From positions 3,523,501 to 3,587,500 of the forward strand of contig OZ037768.1 of the NCBI GenBank assembly GCA_964035545.1: a stretch of DNA of 64,000 bases. Direction: 5' to 3'. Shown here piece after piece: positions 33,144 to 46,676 of this stretch. A model generated the notes under the pieces. The model ran no database searches. It had not been told where the DNA came from and was given only the letters and a program-made list of their open reading frames with translations. The number at the start of each line of letters is the position of its first letter. The stretch's first letter is position 1. This stretch comes from Bugula neritina (taxonomy: Eukaryota > Bryozoa > Gymnolaemata > Cheilostomatida > Bugulidae). The position numbers and the translations under genes are program-made.

Positions 33144-34383
33144 CTTCACTATTATAAAATAGTTTGGTTTCAACACTATCGTCACTCATTTGACTAGCAA
33201 CAAGTCGAAATAAAACTGGACTCACTGTGTTATGAGTTTGTATAGTCTTGCTCAGGTGTGCATGATTACCATTTCCACAAAAAGATCTTATCAAAATGCT
33301 GGTAGATTTGTTTCTCAGCACATAAATGATAGGATTAGTTATACAGTCAAGTAGAAGGCATGCAATGGCCAGCCAGTAGTATGAAGATTGTACACCAGAT
33401 AGTGCTTGTAGAAAAATTATAAAATAAAAAGGAGAAAAAACAAAAAATTGTGTAACTAAAACTAAACTTCCCATCTTAGCCGCTTTACGATTGTCCTTGT
33501 GTACAATGAGCTGGCCACTAAGTTTCCGTAAACTTGGGCGTCGTAGAATATTCGTCTGCACGGGATCCTCTTCCTCTTCGCATTTACTGCTCTCCTCGGT
33601 TACGGAGCTCGGACTCGCTGGTGGCTGGAAACTGTTACGCCTGGCCAAAGCTGTTGTATTTTTTGTCGCCAGATAAATAGTCCAGTAAATGTAACAGTTG
33701 GCGAGAAGTGGTAGTGGGAAAGCTAAATTTATAATAATCAGATTGTAGATGACGGCGTTATGTGCTGGAGTGGAAAGGAGGTTGGCGAGGCATATCGATA
33801 GATTCTCGTGGTAAACAACAATTTCCCAGTGCGTTAGCTGAAATAGAGCCGTTATCAACGCCAGTAGTAGAGTGAGTAGAATGAGAAGGACGCAAGTCCT
33901 GTGCGTCATCCAACTGGTGTAACGTAGAGATTTCTTTATAGCAATGTATCTGTCCACTGAGATTAGCAGCGCCATCCACGAAGTGGCTAGCAAATGGGTG
34001 ACAAATATTATGGATAGCAGAGTGCACCAAATATCTTTCCTCAATAACCAGTAATGATTGCTGTCAATATTGGCAGTGATTAGAAATACTATCAATACTC
34101 CACCTACGATTAGGTTTTCTAAACACAACCCAACTGTAAATTTCAAAGATGGACGTCTATTTGATTTCTTCTTATAGATAATGTAAAGAGCTAATACATT
34201 ACAAGTCACTATCACCCCAAATATGATGGAAAAGCTGACTATCCTCAAATCTTTCACGAGTTCAGAAGTCATGTCGACCACATTGTTCTCACTCATATAA
34301 CCGCTGTCGGAAATGCCTGCTGCTGACAGTCTAGAGTCAGTTTCCTCTGTTGCGTAAGTGGTATTCGGCATCAGCCCAGTCAT
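33139..34383 (-). CDS. Rhodopsin-class (class A) G-protein-coupled receptor, single exon
   Basis: 414 residues without introns. Seven hydrophobic segments at about 47-70, 82-103, 117-140, 162-183, 208-232, 303-328 and 335-355. Conserved class A marks: N62 in helix 1, disulfide pair C120 (top of helix 3) and C198 (second extracellular loop), VDRY at 143-146, P223 in helix 5, and NPIIY at 350-354. Departures: helix 2 has E89 (CLENL) where Asp is usual, and helix 6 reads FFVFSPF with Phe where the CWxP Trp would be. An N-glycosylation site (NTT, residue 7) lies in the extracellular tail. The third inner loop is about 60 residues with an acidic run EEEED. The ligand cannot be read from the sequence; it does not clearly match a named subfamily. 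Confidence 0.9.
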   Translation of the reverse strand: MTGLMPNTTYATEETDSRLSAAGISDSGYMSENNVVDMTSELVKDLRIVSFSIIFGVIVTCNVLALYIIYKKKSNRRPSLKFTVGLCLENLIVGGVLIVFLITANIDSNHYWLLRKDIWCTLLSIIFVTHLLATSWMALLISVDRYIAIKKSLRYTSWMTHRTCVLLILLTLLLALITALFQLTHWEIVVYHENLSICLANLLSTPAHNAVIYNLIIINLAFPLPLLANCYIYWTIYLATKNTTALARRNSFQPPASPSSVTEESSKCEEEEDPVQTNILRRPSLRKLSGQLIVHKDNRKAAKMGSLVLVTQFFVFSPFYFIIFLQALSGVQSSYYWLAIACLLLDCITNPIIYVLRNKSTSILIRSFCGNGNHAHLSKTIQTHNTVSPVLFRLVASQMSDDSVETKLFYNSEE

Positions 34384-36347
34384 TGTTCTCGGGATGCCTT
34401 ACTGTTTATTCCCCGAAGCATGTCATTTACAAGTTTAGTTCTTTGATAAGAGCAAAAAATAGAAGACTCTACAATCCTAACAGCCGTCCAAATTTACCCG
34501 CTTCGTCTTTGTGTAATTATAGCGAGAATGAATGCCACTATCTTGTTACTGTTCTGATAACAGATCCTAACAATGTAGATGCCACTAGTAAATGGACATG
34601 TAGCTACAGATAAGCGATGGCTCTTAATTCAATGAAGCGAATATTCAAACTGAAACAATACTTATTGCTTTAATCTATTTATATAGCATATGTCTATAAA
34701 TAGCTTATATTGAACTTGTAGCGTGGCTATCAACGAACTATTACTATAGGCTGAATGTTACAACTGTGCCTGTCTACTACGCGAGCTGATCTGACACAGC
34801 CAATCAAAGTGAAGTTACAAATCATAATAACTCAAATACTAATATGCATAGTATGTACCATCTGTGCAGCTTAACTGATAAACTCCCACTTGTAACAACA
34901 AATGCTCAGTATTGACTATTGAAGAATGTAATATGCACAGCTACTCTGTTGTCATACTAGAAGAGTGAAACTCTTGACAGTTCAACTAACGGAGAGTAGT
35001 TAAACCATAGGCCTATTGCATTATGGGTAGACGTTATGCAGTATTCATTCAATAGAAAGTATCTGTTTTTATATTTAATAGAATAGAATTAATTGAATGA
35101 ACCATTGCAGTGTTTAAAACAGACGCAGTATTTTGTATAAAAGGAAAATAGTATTCTTTAGCATGAAACACTCATTCATTTCGGCAAAAGCTTGTAAAAA
35201 TGACAAATGTTGTTTCTTTACTTGATGACACTACCATAATGATTAATTATTCCACCATTTCTTGTATTTTTATTATAAATAGAATTACTCCGAGCACAAA
35301 AATTGCTTATCACCACAAAAAATACATTTTTAAAACAATTTCTTTGATCATTTTCCAAGTAAATCATGACTATGCTCCTTTAACCTCTAACTTATATTAA
35401 TAAGTTTATTTAACCATGTCTTGGTCTGATTAACCAAATATTTCTTAATTCTCTTCTCTCATTGTAGTTTTGTGCAAACTAATCTGTCACACTTTTGTAC
35501 CTAGCCAAACATGAAATAGTAAAATTTATATATTTATATTATAAATTATATATTTATAGCTGGTTTTCGTTTTCAAGTTATCCAAAGTGCAAATCTTAAG
35601 AATCTGGGAAAATTAAGAGTATCCAATCTCGCGGGACAGCAGTGCAAACTCATTACATTACATACACATAATTCATGAGATGTGACCTTCTGGGATTTCT
35701 GCATGTGCACAACTTGGCAACTTGGCCATCAATTCACTGAGGACTTGCAACAGGAGCAGAGTTGGTTACATAACCACATGCTGACTGAGGCAGCATCCAT
35801 ATCTATAAATATATAATACATTCCATATTATATAAGGATATGCATTGCAATCAATTGATTTCTGGTGCATTTAATTCTCTCAGGCTATATGTAGTCAAGG
35901 ACACTGGTTAGGTGAGACAGCTACTCCATTACTCTCACAAAACTCGTGCTGATGTCATCTTACTGCCTGACAGCATTTTCTACAGTTTCAATATTAAACC
36001 TAACCTCTCTATAAAATGCATTTAATTAGTTATGATGTTCTTTTATGTCAAATTAAAAACCTGTGACATACAGAGGTTAGAAACAGCAGTACCAGCATCC
36101 TACAATTCATCATCTAGTACATCGCATAATATCATGTAATTTATAGTAGCTACAACTTATAAGGGTCTTATATAATTCATTCTTTAGCTGTTACTAAACA
36201 ATAGGCTATAAAATAGTCACAGTCCTTTCTCTGCCACCAAATAGTTCAACGGAGATGCTTAGCCATGATAGGTGTAAGACTGTAGCGCAACATTTCAAAA
36301 TTAAAAGTTTGGCTACAATTTGATAGTTTATCAACTTATCCACTTTT

Positions 36348-36391
36348 AATTACAGTCAATAGCGTAATATTTTACGCTATTGACTGTAATT
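36348..36391. repeat. Perfect 20-bp inverted repeat with 4-base loop
   Basis: The left arm AATTACAGTCAATAGCGTAA is followed by TATT and then its exact reverse complement. It would form a strong hairpin in DNA or RNA. There is no adjacent gene or T-run to suggest a known role. Confidence 0.9.
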
Positions 36392-39179
36392 CTATATGCA
36401 CCTGCCCCACCACATTACTTAATTATACAAGATATTGTAGCCTAACGCTACCAGCTTGTCTGTGCAGCATAACAAATCACCAGCTATTTTAATAAGCCTG
36501 CCATAATGCAGGAAAATCTGAGAGTAAATTAATTTCATGCTGGGCCCAAGCCACTTCAAGATTGTAGATTCAGGGTTAGCTAATTATGTTTCTATCCTCT
36601 CTTCCTATGTTTCCATAGTTATTCCTCTTCGTAATGATTTATACGTGGCTAGGTAAGCAAACGTATGCATGTGTCATCAATTATTAAATCGAGGTCTATT
36701 ATTATACATAGCTGTATTACTAAACCTACGCCTACTAAACGTTGTTGCCATACTTTTCAAGTGCTAAAATTATTTGTACCGGGAAGCATGCATGAAAAAT
36801 GTTTTATCATACAGCAGATATAACAACTCTAGTAAAACAAATTGTTTTATGCTTTTGGCAATAAACACGTGTTAGACTTTCAAAACATTATAATTAATGT
36901 TAAAATTTGACCCATATTAACTTTATAAGGGAACATCTAGGAAGAAGACTGAGATTGGTTTCTCATTGCAACTGTGGTCTATTTCAATAAGCTAGAAGAA
37001 TCTGGAAGAATCTGAAAGAATTTCTGGAAGATATCACAATTAAAAGCAGAAAAGGTGAAACAGACATGCATGCCTTGATTATAAACTTTCTGCCAATTAT
37101 TGTGTAAACGCACTAATTAGTAATTAGTTAACCAACAATAATTAATAACTCTTTAGCAGGTACTAGGTCTTTTTGTGCACTTGGCGATGAGGGAGGGAGG
37201 GTGACTACGAGTTCCATTTAATTAAATAAATCTAAATTGAAAACTAAGACTAGGTCTGGAGAAATATTTAACACGCCCAACATTAATTATTTTAACTCCG
37301 AGATTAATGTCTATGTATTTTAGTCCATTAATATTTGATAATAACTCTTTTATAAACTAAAAATTAAATAACTTTTGGGATAAATATAGAACTGGCAGAC
37401 CACTCTTCGGTTTTCAAGTGACAGCAGCATGGAACGGAGAAAGGAGATGAAATTTGCTTACCATTAATGATCCAACTGTTTCTATTTATAGCCGAAGAAA
37501 TATTGATTGGAATACTAAGATATCTATTCACACATTTGCTTGCATAACAAAGAGATCATTCCAACACAAGTTTGTATCTTCTAAGAACGAGAGCTTTTAT
37601 CCTCCGGGGAAATTTATATGCAGAAAATTATACTTGCATTCTTGGTACAGCATTGAGTTGGTGCAACATGAAATCTGCTTAAAAGATATAATTTAACTAG
37701 CAAAGCTACCAGCTTATATCTGCACACGTTACAGCTCTGTCTATGCCGGCATTAAAATCAATACAATAACTGCATATGTGAAAATTGGTGATTTTAAGTA
37801 TGAGAGACAAATCCTCTAAAAATATTGCAGAAATCATAATCCACGAAGAGCCTGACAAATTGAGAAATTAAATTGCGTATCTAACTATTCTACTTCTTTT
37901 CTATTTAGAGCACCAAGATGTCTAAAGCCCAACAATATTTACATTGAAATCTAAAATTGATCAAGAAATATATGAAATAGCAACTTTGGCTTTAGAAAAC
38001 AATAAATGTATATTCACATTTTGCAACTTCTGTATAGGAAGAGAGTATAATGCAAACACTACAGTGTGGTGAAGAAAAAGGAGAATTATGTCATACTTTA
38101 TATTTGACTTTTATCAAGACTTTTTCTTAAGCAACAAATTTCCAGGTAATTTTGTATGCACAGGTATGTATATATCTCAGTGCCAACACTTGTTTTGTAA
38201 ACAGCTTTTCACAACTCTAACAGGCATACAATATACTACATCCTGGTCACTCTTTTCTATTAATATGTTGGTCATGTTTATACTTTCTAACTCTCTGTGG
38301 CCAGTTACAGGGCTACACATGACCTCTATTCAGTCATACGCTCACATTTTCTGCACTTTGAGTTGTGTAAAAATAATTTACGGAAATATGATAATTATTG
38401 TCGCTGTTTTAATCAATCAGTTTTTTTGGGTTTCATCCAATAAATATTACCCTGTTAAAGGACGTAAACTGGCGCGATGCTAGAGGAAGTTCAGCTTATG
38501 AATTGAACTCCTATATTCACTGAACAAATAATCAGAAAGTAAAGTTTGATTTGCATTTGGTTGCATGATGTTTCAGCTAAGTTGCTCCACACTGTAAAGA
38601 TGTGCCTTCAGAGGAGTGCTAGATGCAGAGATAGTGTCATAATAAATCTAATTACTCAAATTGTTTCAGCAATTCCTGGGAAAACCTTAGTTACACATCT
38701 GCAAGCAATAGGCTGATCACAGCCACTGCTTTGGCTCATTATCAACTCCAACTACAACAATAATGACAATAATGACACAAATATATGTGTAACTGCAAAA
38801 TTATACAAACTATGGTTTATTTTTAGCTACTTATAATGACAGTTTTGGCAGAAGAATTCGATAGAATTCCAGTTTCAAAAATCAGTTTAAAAAACTGAAA
38901 TTCCAGTTTATTTAAAAAATGTGTTTGTTAATCCAAGGAAGTGAGCATGCCAAGTGATGTCAAAGATTGGCAGTTGCTATGAATAGAATAATGAAGCAGC
39001 AGAAGTTGAGGAATCAAGGACAGTTTCATTCAAACTGTTTTTTATAAAAAGGCAAGGCACTGCAAAACCTCCCATGTTTTCCCAGAGCTCAAAAACAGCA
39101 CAAATAAAAACAACTTACAATTTATTATGCTGAATCAGTTATACATTATAAACCCTGTACTACAAGGTTGATAACATAG

Positions 39180-39300
39180 ACCCTCCTCTTCTCTATACTA
39201 CCCTCTCCTACCCTCCCCTACCCGCTTTTACCTTCCTTTATAGTACTCTCCGCTATCCTTCCCAAAACCCTCTCCCACCATCACCTCCCTTGCCCTTGCA
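39180..39300. repeat. Pyrimidine-rich tract
   Basis: About 120 bases of almost pure C/T on the plus strand (CCCTCTCCTACCCTCCCCTA and similar), in otherwise AT-rich DNA. Confidence 0.75.
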
Positions 39301-42184
39301 TATACTTTGTTTTGCAACTTTTTAGTTGCACCCTTTCATCGATTTGTAGTAAAAATTGCTGATGCAAGCATAAGGTGATTTTTGTGTATACATAGTATGA
39401 CACTTTGGCCGATAGTAATTAACCTGTGGTTACTGATGGGAAAGTTGTAATGAGTGTTGTAATAGATTGCAAGTATGCAATGATGAAAAATATTATGTCT
39501 AATATACATTTTTTCCTCATGGCACCAGAGATCCATCTACTATTAGCGTTTCCCAAAGATGCAATATTCTCAGCTGTCAAACAAATCTCCTTTTCACTCT
39601 CTTCATGTAAGGCAGCTGAAGCACCCACGCTGCAGAAAGTCTTAGATACTCATTAATTCTGTGTTGCTTCATGCAGTTCTAAAAATAGATTGGAAGAGAC
39701 CCCCCTTGACTGTTATATATGACAGCCGATCAAGTATTATTCCCTAGCATGCTGCTAAAAAGTAACCATTTCTTTTGGTAACTTTTAATCACATCTTATA
39801 GATGAATGAAATTTTTTCAGACCTCTCAAGGTGTACAATTGGCATCAAAATATAATTTCTAGGAACATGACAAGTCACTAGAGTATTTTCTCAACTTGTT
39901 AGTTTGTTTTTGTTTGTATTTTCTGTTGGATAGATTATATGTTTTTTAAACAGATTATGATTAACGTCATCAGAGCTGTACAAAACACAATAACACTACA
40001 TCACAGGGCTTACCTACGTAGATTGGAGAATTTACCTGCATCATCTACGTGGATAAAAGAGGCTTACTTTATGGCTACAAGCAGCTGAACACAACTACTA
40101 AAGAGAACCAGTCGGTCACTAAACCGGATATGTATGTCTTCAAGGAACTCATTAATCATAACACAATACGATAGTTTGACTTGGTGTGTGTGTATAATTG
40201 TTAGTATAGTATGCAACACCTCCAGCTGTGATCTATGACGCTTTTAGATTCCTTACCTTGTGTTGTATATTTCAGTAAGCGTAGGGCCACACGGGCATAT
40301 TTTCGCAGACAAAAATTCGCACCACAAGTAGAAAAAGGTGTCCACTGTACACGAATTTCACTCGTTGAGAATGCTGAACGAAAAGTTCAAGTATTTTATG
40401 TCATTGTTACTTAATTGGCTGGTAGTTATTTAGCGAGCCCATTTTTCTTAATTTAGTGTTACATTTCACTAAATTGCGTTTTATTGAAAGCGAGTGAGAT
40501 TTAAAAATGATAATTTAATTTATTCCGCTCATGTAGCCATGGAGACAAGGCAAGCAGTAAAGTTAAACGCAAATATTATTAGCTAGTAGTTTTTCGCTAT
40601 CACTGACTGAACGTTGTGTCAAGAAGGCTTGGACCCCGTTTTTGGCATAGGGACAAAATTGTTGAATTTAACAGATCAATGCATTGAGTTAATAAATCTA
40701 GTAGGCCTATTCTATTATGTCTTGAGGTTTCGGGACCCATAACTTAGTGAAATATGGAGAGACTTCTTCCATATGGTTATATGTTATATAGATTGGGATC
40801 TAGTGTATAAAAACGTGCTGGTAGTGCGTATAGACTAACTCTAACTGTACCCTTATGTGTACCCTTATCAGCTTGTTTACTGCCAGCATATTATAAGAAA
40901 TATTAACACATTAAAATGGAAAACATAAATCAGAGATTGTAAACACAGACTAATATAAGACCATCAAGGAGCTGGTTCACAATTAGTTAGGTAGGCCTAC
41001 TAGTAATACAATTACAGTTAAAGAGTATTTAGCATGCTTGTGAACTTGAAATTTTATCTGTTACACTCACTACAGTTTAAGAGTCGGCCAATACTGATAA
41101 TTTATGTTATAGTTTGATTGAATACAGTTAGCTACAACCTACAGTAATGAAAAAAATTCATTATATATGCAAATAGCATGTATATGCAACAGGTCATTTA
41201 ACATATTTAAGCAAATATTATTTGAATAATTATAAGATTTTGAATTGATTTCGATGAAAAAGTAAGACAAGAAGTCTAAAATTTTAAATATATGTAATTT
41301 ACCATTTTTAATGTAACTTACTATTGCATACCTTTATAATGCAATTACTCAAGTTCACAGTTTATTTTCTCTAATTTCACTCATTAAATTTTTGGCCCCT
41401 GTCAACTTTTTTTATGCTTTGGAGTTGTACTTTATGTTTTAGTAAATGTTAAGGCATACTAAAGCAATGCAACGAAGAAAAAAAATGTTAGTAGAAAATA
41501 TTAGTTAATGCTAAATGTGCATCCTTAGAACACTTTTACCTTTCTATATATCATGTAGGCTCATTTCTATGGGTATATATTGATGTTTATTAAATTCTAA
41601 ACATTTTAAAGATTAAGCAGAAAAGGAGACCTTGAAACTATAAAATAGTAAGCATTAGCAATATTACTTGCTTCATAAGTTTTGTATTTGTACTTCTTAA
41701 CCAGCTATTTTATCAAATTGATTTGCATACATTATATGTATACGCCTACGTGTCTATAACCTCGTCTCTGTGCATCCCCTTTGACATCTGGCTGAGCATC
41801 TGTCAGGCTTGTTGTCATAAACCGGGTAGCTGATGGCATGAGACTAAGTCTCTAGCCTTCTATCTAGTCATCGGTTGTAGGCAGTTCAGTAGGTTTATCT
41901 TTGATTCATCTATTTTTCCACTTTTTGCTTTAAACCCACTTAATTCATTTCGATATTAGTCAAAACAAGTGATATATAGGTGATTCGCTATTTATGATTT
42001 TAAATTTGAAATCAAACATTAGTATGCAAAATTTTAACAAAAAATGCCGTGTTGGCAGAGCAATTTGGAGGCATGTTACAGAGTTGCATAATGTCAACTG
42101 ATGGAGAAGTTTGAGCTTACTAGCTGACATCAAGTTGGACAAAAGTAAAATACTTGTTTGGTTAGAAAAATATGTTGAAATTGG

Positions 42185-42330
42185 GTAATGGTAATGGTAA
42201 TGATAATGGTAATGGCAATGGTAATGGTAATGGCAATGATACTAATAATTATAATAGTAACAATATTGGTAATAATGATGGCAATATTAGTAATGCAATA
42301 GTAATGGTAATGGCAATGATAATGATAATG
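42185..42330. repeat. Degenerate (GGTAAT)n simple repeat
   Basis: Runs of GGTAATGGTAAT, with GATAAT and GGCAAT variants, in two blocks separated by AT-rich sequence. Confidence 0.85.
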
Positions 42331-44002
42331 CAGTAGAAGCAGAGAGTAATGCTTTATTTAGCCTTAGATTTAGCAATTATTTATGCTGAGAGATACAGGC
42401 TAGTCAGCTCTGGCCCCTGAACCAATAATGAATAACCAATAAGCATTGTTTGTCATTCTACAGTTTCATGCTGGATATAATGTGTCTTACAAATGTGAGA
42501 ATATAGGTTAAAAGCTGGACGCAGCAGGTACGGAAATGCAACACACCTGTTTATACAACCTGCTTATTTTCTACAGTAGACACAATATATACACATACTG
42601 TTGCACAGGCTCTGTATTATAGTGAAATAGGTAATAAAATTTATATCAATACAATAATTGTACATTAACAATCATAATTATTCTGATGACAATCATTATG
42701 CCTTATTAAACTATAATAGAATAAATAATCGAGCATTGTTTTCACATTTTTGTTGTTATTTAATGATGACTAATTATATTTGTGAAATAGAATTTGATCT
42801 CAAGTTACAGGAGCTTTAATAGCCATGACACCGCATTTGTAAAAATAAATATCACAGTTAAACTGCATTGTAATATCATTGTAATAAATTTTATGTTATA
42901 TGTGGAAGTGTTAATATTTAGAGCACAATATTTGCCAAAAGGATTTCAATTAAAACCAAATTAATTTCCTTGTTCCTCTAAGGTAAGTTTTTATATTTAG
43001 GTGTGCTGTGGCCAACCTTACCAAATAATGACAAAAAACAGTAAAAGACTAATGCTATTGCTGTGCTATAATCACTGGAATGTAGAAATACACCACCATG
43101 AAGTATGGCAAAGCTGTTAGTGTAATAGTGTGGTAGTAGAGTATTTCTTATACAAATCAACATCAATGTTGTGTTTATCAAATGTGAAATAATCATATAA
43201 AAACATGTTTTATTTATGTTGTTGTTTTAAGAGATGCAATTTGAAAAATCTGCAGGTTGCTATGTGGTATTTTTACCTTTCATTCAGGCTGCCACAGGAG
43301 GAAATGATTCATCGACAATGACCAAAATCCTATCACAAAAATGCAATCATTCCTAAAATAGTACCTGAATGAACTGGAGACACTTGAGGAAAACCAAAAA
43401 TATCCATGAAAATCATTTATTTTTCAGTGAAAGAACTTTGCACTTGAATCAAAATAAATATTTTTGATTTGACTTTTGACATATTATTCTATAATTGTGC
43501 AATATTGTAGAAACTTGGTATTCCAAGCTTTACTTGACCTATTTTTATTGGCAGCAATTAAATTGGCAAATGTCACTGGCAGTGGATGATATCAGATATA
43601 GTGTGTTTTTCATATTTTTACTAATTTTAGTATAATCAGAAAACAAACAGGGAAACATCATTAGACAAAGCATATGTTACATTCTACAGGCTACATACTG
43701 TGACAAAGCAGTTTTTAATCTTGAAATCAAGCTACATTTATTTAAAGTTTTCAAAATTATCAAATAAAATAATCATTGGCAGACAACTAAAATAATTGCG
43801 AAATTTGGCCCCATTTTGGGTAAAATTTGAAGATAATCTATTGCCTAATCATCTAGTGCAGGGTATTTTATTGCTAAACCACATTACATACAATGTGAGT
43901 TTGCAGTTTCTATTTCATCATATGATGACACCTTTTATTAAAACTCTGTCAACATTTAAGTCAGAATTTAACTCAACATATATGCTCATATGCATATATA
44001 TG

Positions 44003-44004
44003 TG

Positions 44005-44072
<68 letters not shown>

Positions 44073-44083
44073 TGTGTGTGTGG
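44003..44083. repeat. (TGCG)n microsatellite
   Basis: About 19 uninterrupted units of TGCG/GCGT, ending in a short (GT)n run. It explains the Val-Arg-Ala-Cys repeat frame across it. CpG-rich against an AT-rich background. Confidence 0.97.
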
Positions 44084-45013
44084 ATTAAGACCTTCTTCTT
44101 CTTAGCATATTAATGCATCTTTTAATGGAAACATGTGTACACATTATACTGCATAGTTTGCAATTAACTCGGGGTCCTAAGTTCATGATATGTTATATTT
44201 AAGTTGGTTAAAATAATTTAGAAAACGATTTTCAATCAACCAGGTAGGACATACAAATTATTTTATCATTCTAAATAAGATGGCAGTTTTGGACTTCCAA
44301 GACTTACGGTTCATAAAACAATTATGTCATCATTTGAGACAAATTTGGACTCACAAACTAAACTTCATATCCAAGTAGAAAGTGCAGGTATATAGATGGC
44401 TTTTAATATTCACTAAATCTAATGGGGTATTAGTAAAGAGTTGCCGATAGCAACAACCTTCAACTTCTGCACCAGACAAGAATTTGCTTATTCCAATATA
44501 TAGATGTTGCAGATGTGCAGACTTTCTTTTATTAATCAAGTATTTATACATGCAGCTGACCGCAATTATTACTACTACTATTAGTTGAAAATAAACACTC
44601 TTAATTTTGCAAGCAGTATCTATCCTTTGCAGTACATGTAAAAGTTAATGTTGTAGTACATATACCATACAATTACAGTGAAATTAGGAAGAAATATCAC
44701 AACTTTTATCTTGTGTGGGTGGCAATTTTATTGCACATCAAAAGGTGGAGCCATAAATATTTTGCAATACAAATTATAATATAAATTAGCATAAAATTCT
44801 AATAAAAATAATTTCAGTAAAAACTATCTAATGGAGTGAAAAAATTCAAAAGAATTGCTGTAATTTTTCTGTAAACTTTTCTGTCGATGTTCCAACATTC
44901 CAAACTGTTAACATGGCTCTAAATTGGCATATTGTATTAAATATTTATATTGTGATGCTGATGGAGTGTTCAGAAAGAAGTCTGTAATATTTATATTTCT
45001 TAGTTGGTTTCAA

Positions 45014-45105
45014 GTTATAGACAATTAAAGGCGAAGTTGTAGACAATTATAAACAAAGTTATAGACAATTATAAGCAAAGTTATAGACAATTATAGACAA
45101 AGCTA
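45014..45105. repeat. 22-bp tandem repeat, 4 copies
   Basis: Units of TATAGACAATTATAAGCAAA followed by GT, with small variations, at a spacing of about 22 bases. Confidence 0.85.
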
Positions 45106-45354
45106 ACTTTTGTCAAAACCGTCAATTCAATACTGTTGAGTGCCACAATGTATCAATTTAATAAATAAACCTGTATTATTAGCAAATTATTAACTAAGTT
45201 ATAATATTTTACGCTGCATTTCAGATTAGATTTTGATGAATTAGAAGGATAATATAATATATATAGGTATATATATAGTATATATATAAGTATATACATG
45301 TATATAATATATATGTAAGTATATATATACTAAATATAGTATTATATATAAGTG

Positions 45355-45440
45355 TAATATATTACAAGTATAATATACTCTTTGAGCTGTATGCTATTTA
45401 ATATATTACAAGTATAATATACTCTTTGAGCTCTATGCTA
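45355..45440. repeat. 42-bp tandem duplication
   Basis: 45355-45396 and 45399-45440 are the same sequence apart from one base (GAGCTGTATG versus GAGCTCTATG). They lie next to a (TA)n-rich stretch at 45255-45350. Confidence 0.9.
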
Positions 45441-46053
45441 GACTACATGCATTACAGTGTAATGTGTTCACAGAGGTTAAGATGTAAGTCATCATCCCCA
45501 TACAATTAGCATGTCTGTCATGTAACTGTCAACATAATGTATCTATTGACATCCACATTAATTTACTGTAAGTTGAACACAGATGGCAAAGTTGAATAAG
45601 CATGGTTAATGGCCTATTGATGAATCTAAATGTGTAATTGTGTAACTTGTGGAGTTATATAATATTTCGCATTGTATAATAGTTGGAACACTACCAAAAT
45701 GGATCCTTATTTAATTACAATACATGCTATATATAACTATAATATTATTATTAGTTTGCCTTCATCATTACTTGTGGATTTATGCCAAGTCACATATTTT
45801 GACACTATTGATTAAGTATTTTATGGGTTCTTTTTTATCTAAAAGCTAAAAGCATTAACTGTTTATGAACCTATTTATATTAATATATGCATAGAAGCTG
45901 GAATTTTTGAGAAACGTTTGATGTATTGATTTTAAACGCAGCAGCTAAGTGAGTCACTAAAACTCTTTTAAAATAAAAAGTTTGCTGTTTGCTATCTTCA
46001 CTGTGAATTTCTTATTATTCTAGTAAACATAATAACATAGCATCAGTCTTGCA

Positions 46054-46268
46054 GGCTAAGAATTAGGTCTAGGGGTTAAATTGTTTGGCTTATCAAACAC
46101 GGAGGCATGGGTTTGAACTCCAGTAAAGGCCATTGGTGATGTTAGGAAGAGCATTCAGTCATAATTGCTCCTGTGCCATATATCAATAAGTCCTTAGCCC
46201 GCTTAAAAACCCTTTCCATCAGAGGTTTCTCACAGAGATGGTGACTATAAACCTGCGTGAGTGACTCT
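46054..46268 (+). mobile_element. tRNA-derived SINE, copy 2
   Basis: The head TTAGGTCTAGGGGTTAAAT is A-box-like, and GGGTTTGAACTCC is B-box-like. The body (AGTAAAGGCCATTGGTGATG, AGAGCATTCAGTCATAATTG, AAGTCCTTAGCCCGCTT) is nearly identical to copy 1 on the opposite strand at 22335-22547, and both continue into GTGACTATAAA. No reading frame of its own. Confidence 0.85.
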
Positions 46269-46601
46269 TGCAGGCTGCCCACACTTAAACTCTTGTCTTC
46301 TCTTGTGGTCAAACAGTCTATTAGTTTATATTGCAAAGTATTACATATTTTACAGCTTAGTAACTTTTAGTTGAATTCTACTCATGTATATTATAACAAT
46401 TCCATTTGGGGGAGGGGTGAAGGTTACACCGTAATAAAACTCTATTGCACCATCTGTGTTAATTAACTACAAATCCTACATAGCCTAAATAAAGGAAAGA
46501 AAACTACTACTAAAAATGTTAGACAAGATGGCGATTATCTGCCATGTGTAAAAAGTAGACAAATTATAGTTAAAAATACACTTAAATTAGACTTCATATT
46601 T

Positions 46602-46676
46602 ACACACACACACACACACACGCACGCACACACGCACACGCGCATGTGTGTGTTTGTGTGTGGTGTGTTGAAGTTA
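46602..46676. repeat. (CA)n/(GT)n microsatellite forming an imperfect inverted repeat
   Basis: ACACACACACACGCACGCAC-type sequence switches at about 46644 to TGTGTGTGTTTGTGTGTG. The two halves are complementary, so the tract can fold on itself. Confidence 0.9.

Noticed and set aside
38088-38483. 131-codon plus-strand frame
   Set aside because: Isolated, no domain, composition like the surrounding spacer, no splice or polyadenylation support.
39419-39656. Overlapping frames on both strands near 39.5 kb (minus strand with EESEKEICLTAENIASLG)
   Set aside because: Faintly like a transposase fragment but too short and without other domains or ends. I could not support a mobile-element call.
43796-44113. 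105-codon frame with VRAC repeats
   Set aside because: The repeated part is translation of the (TGCG)n microsatellite.
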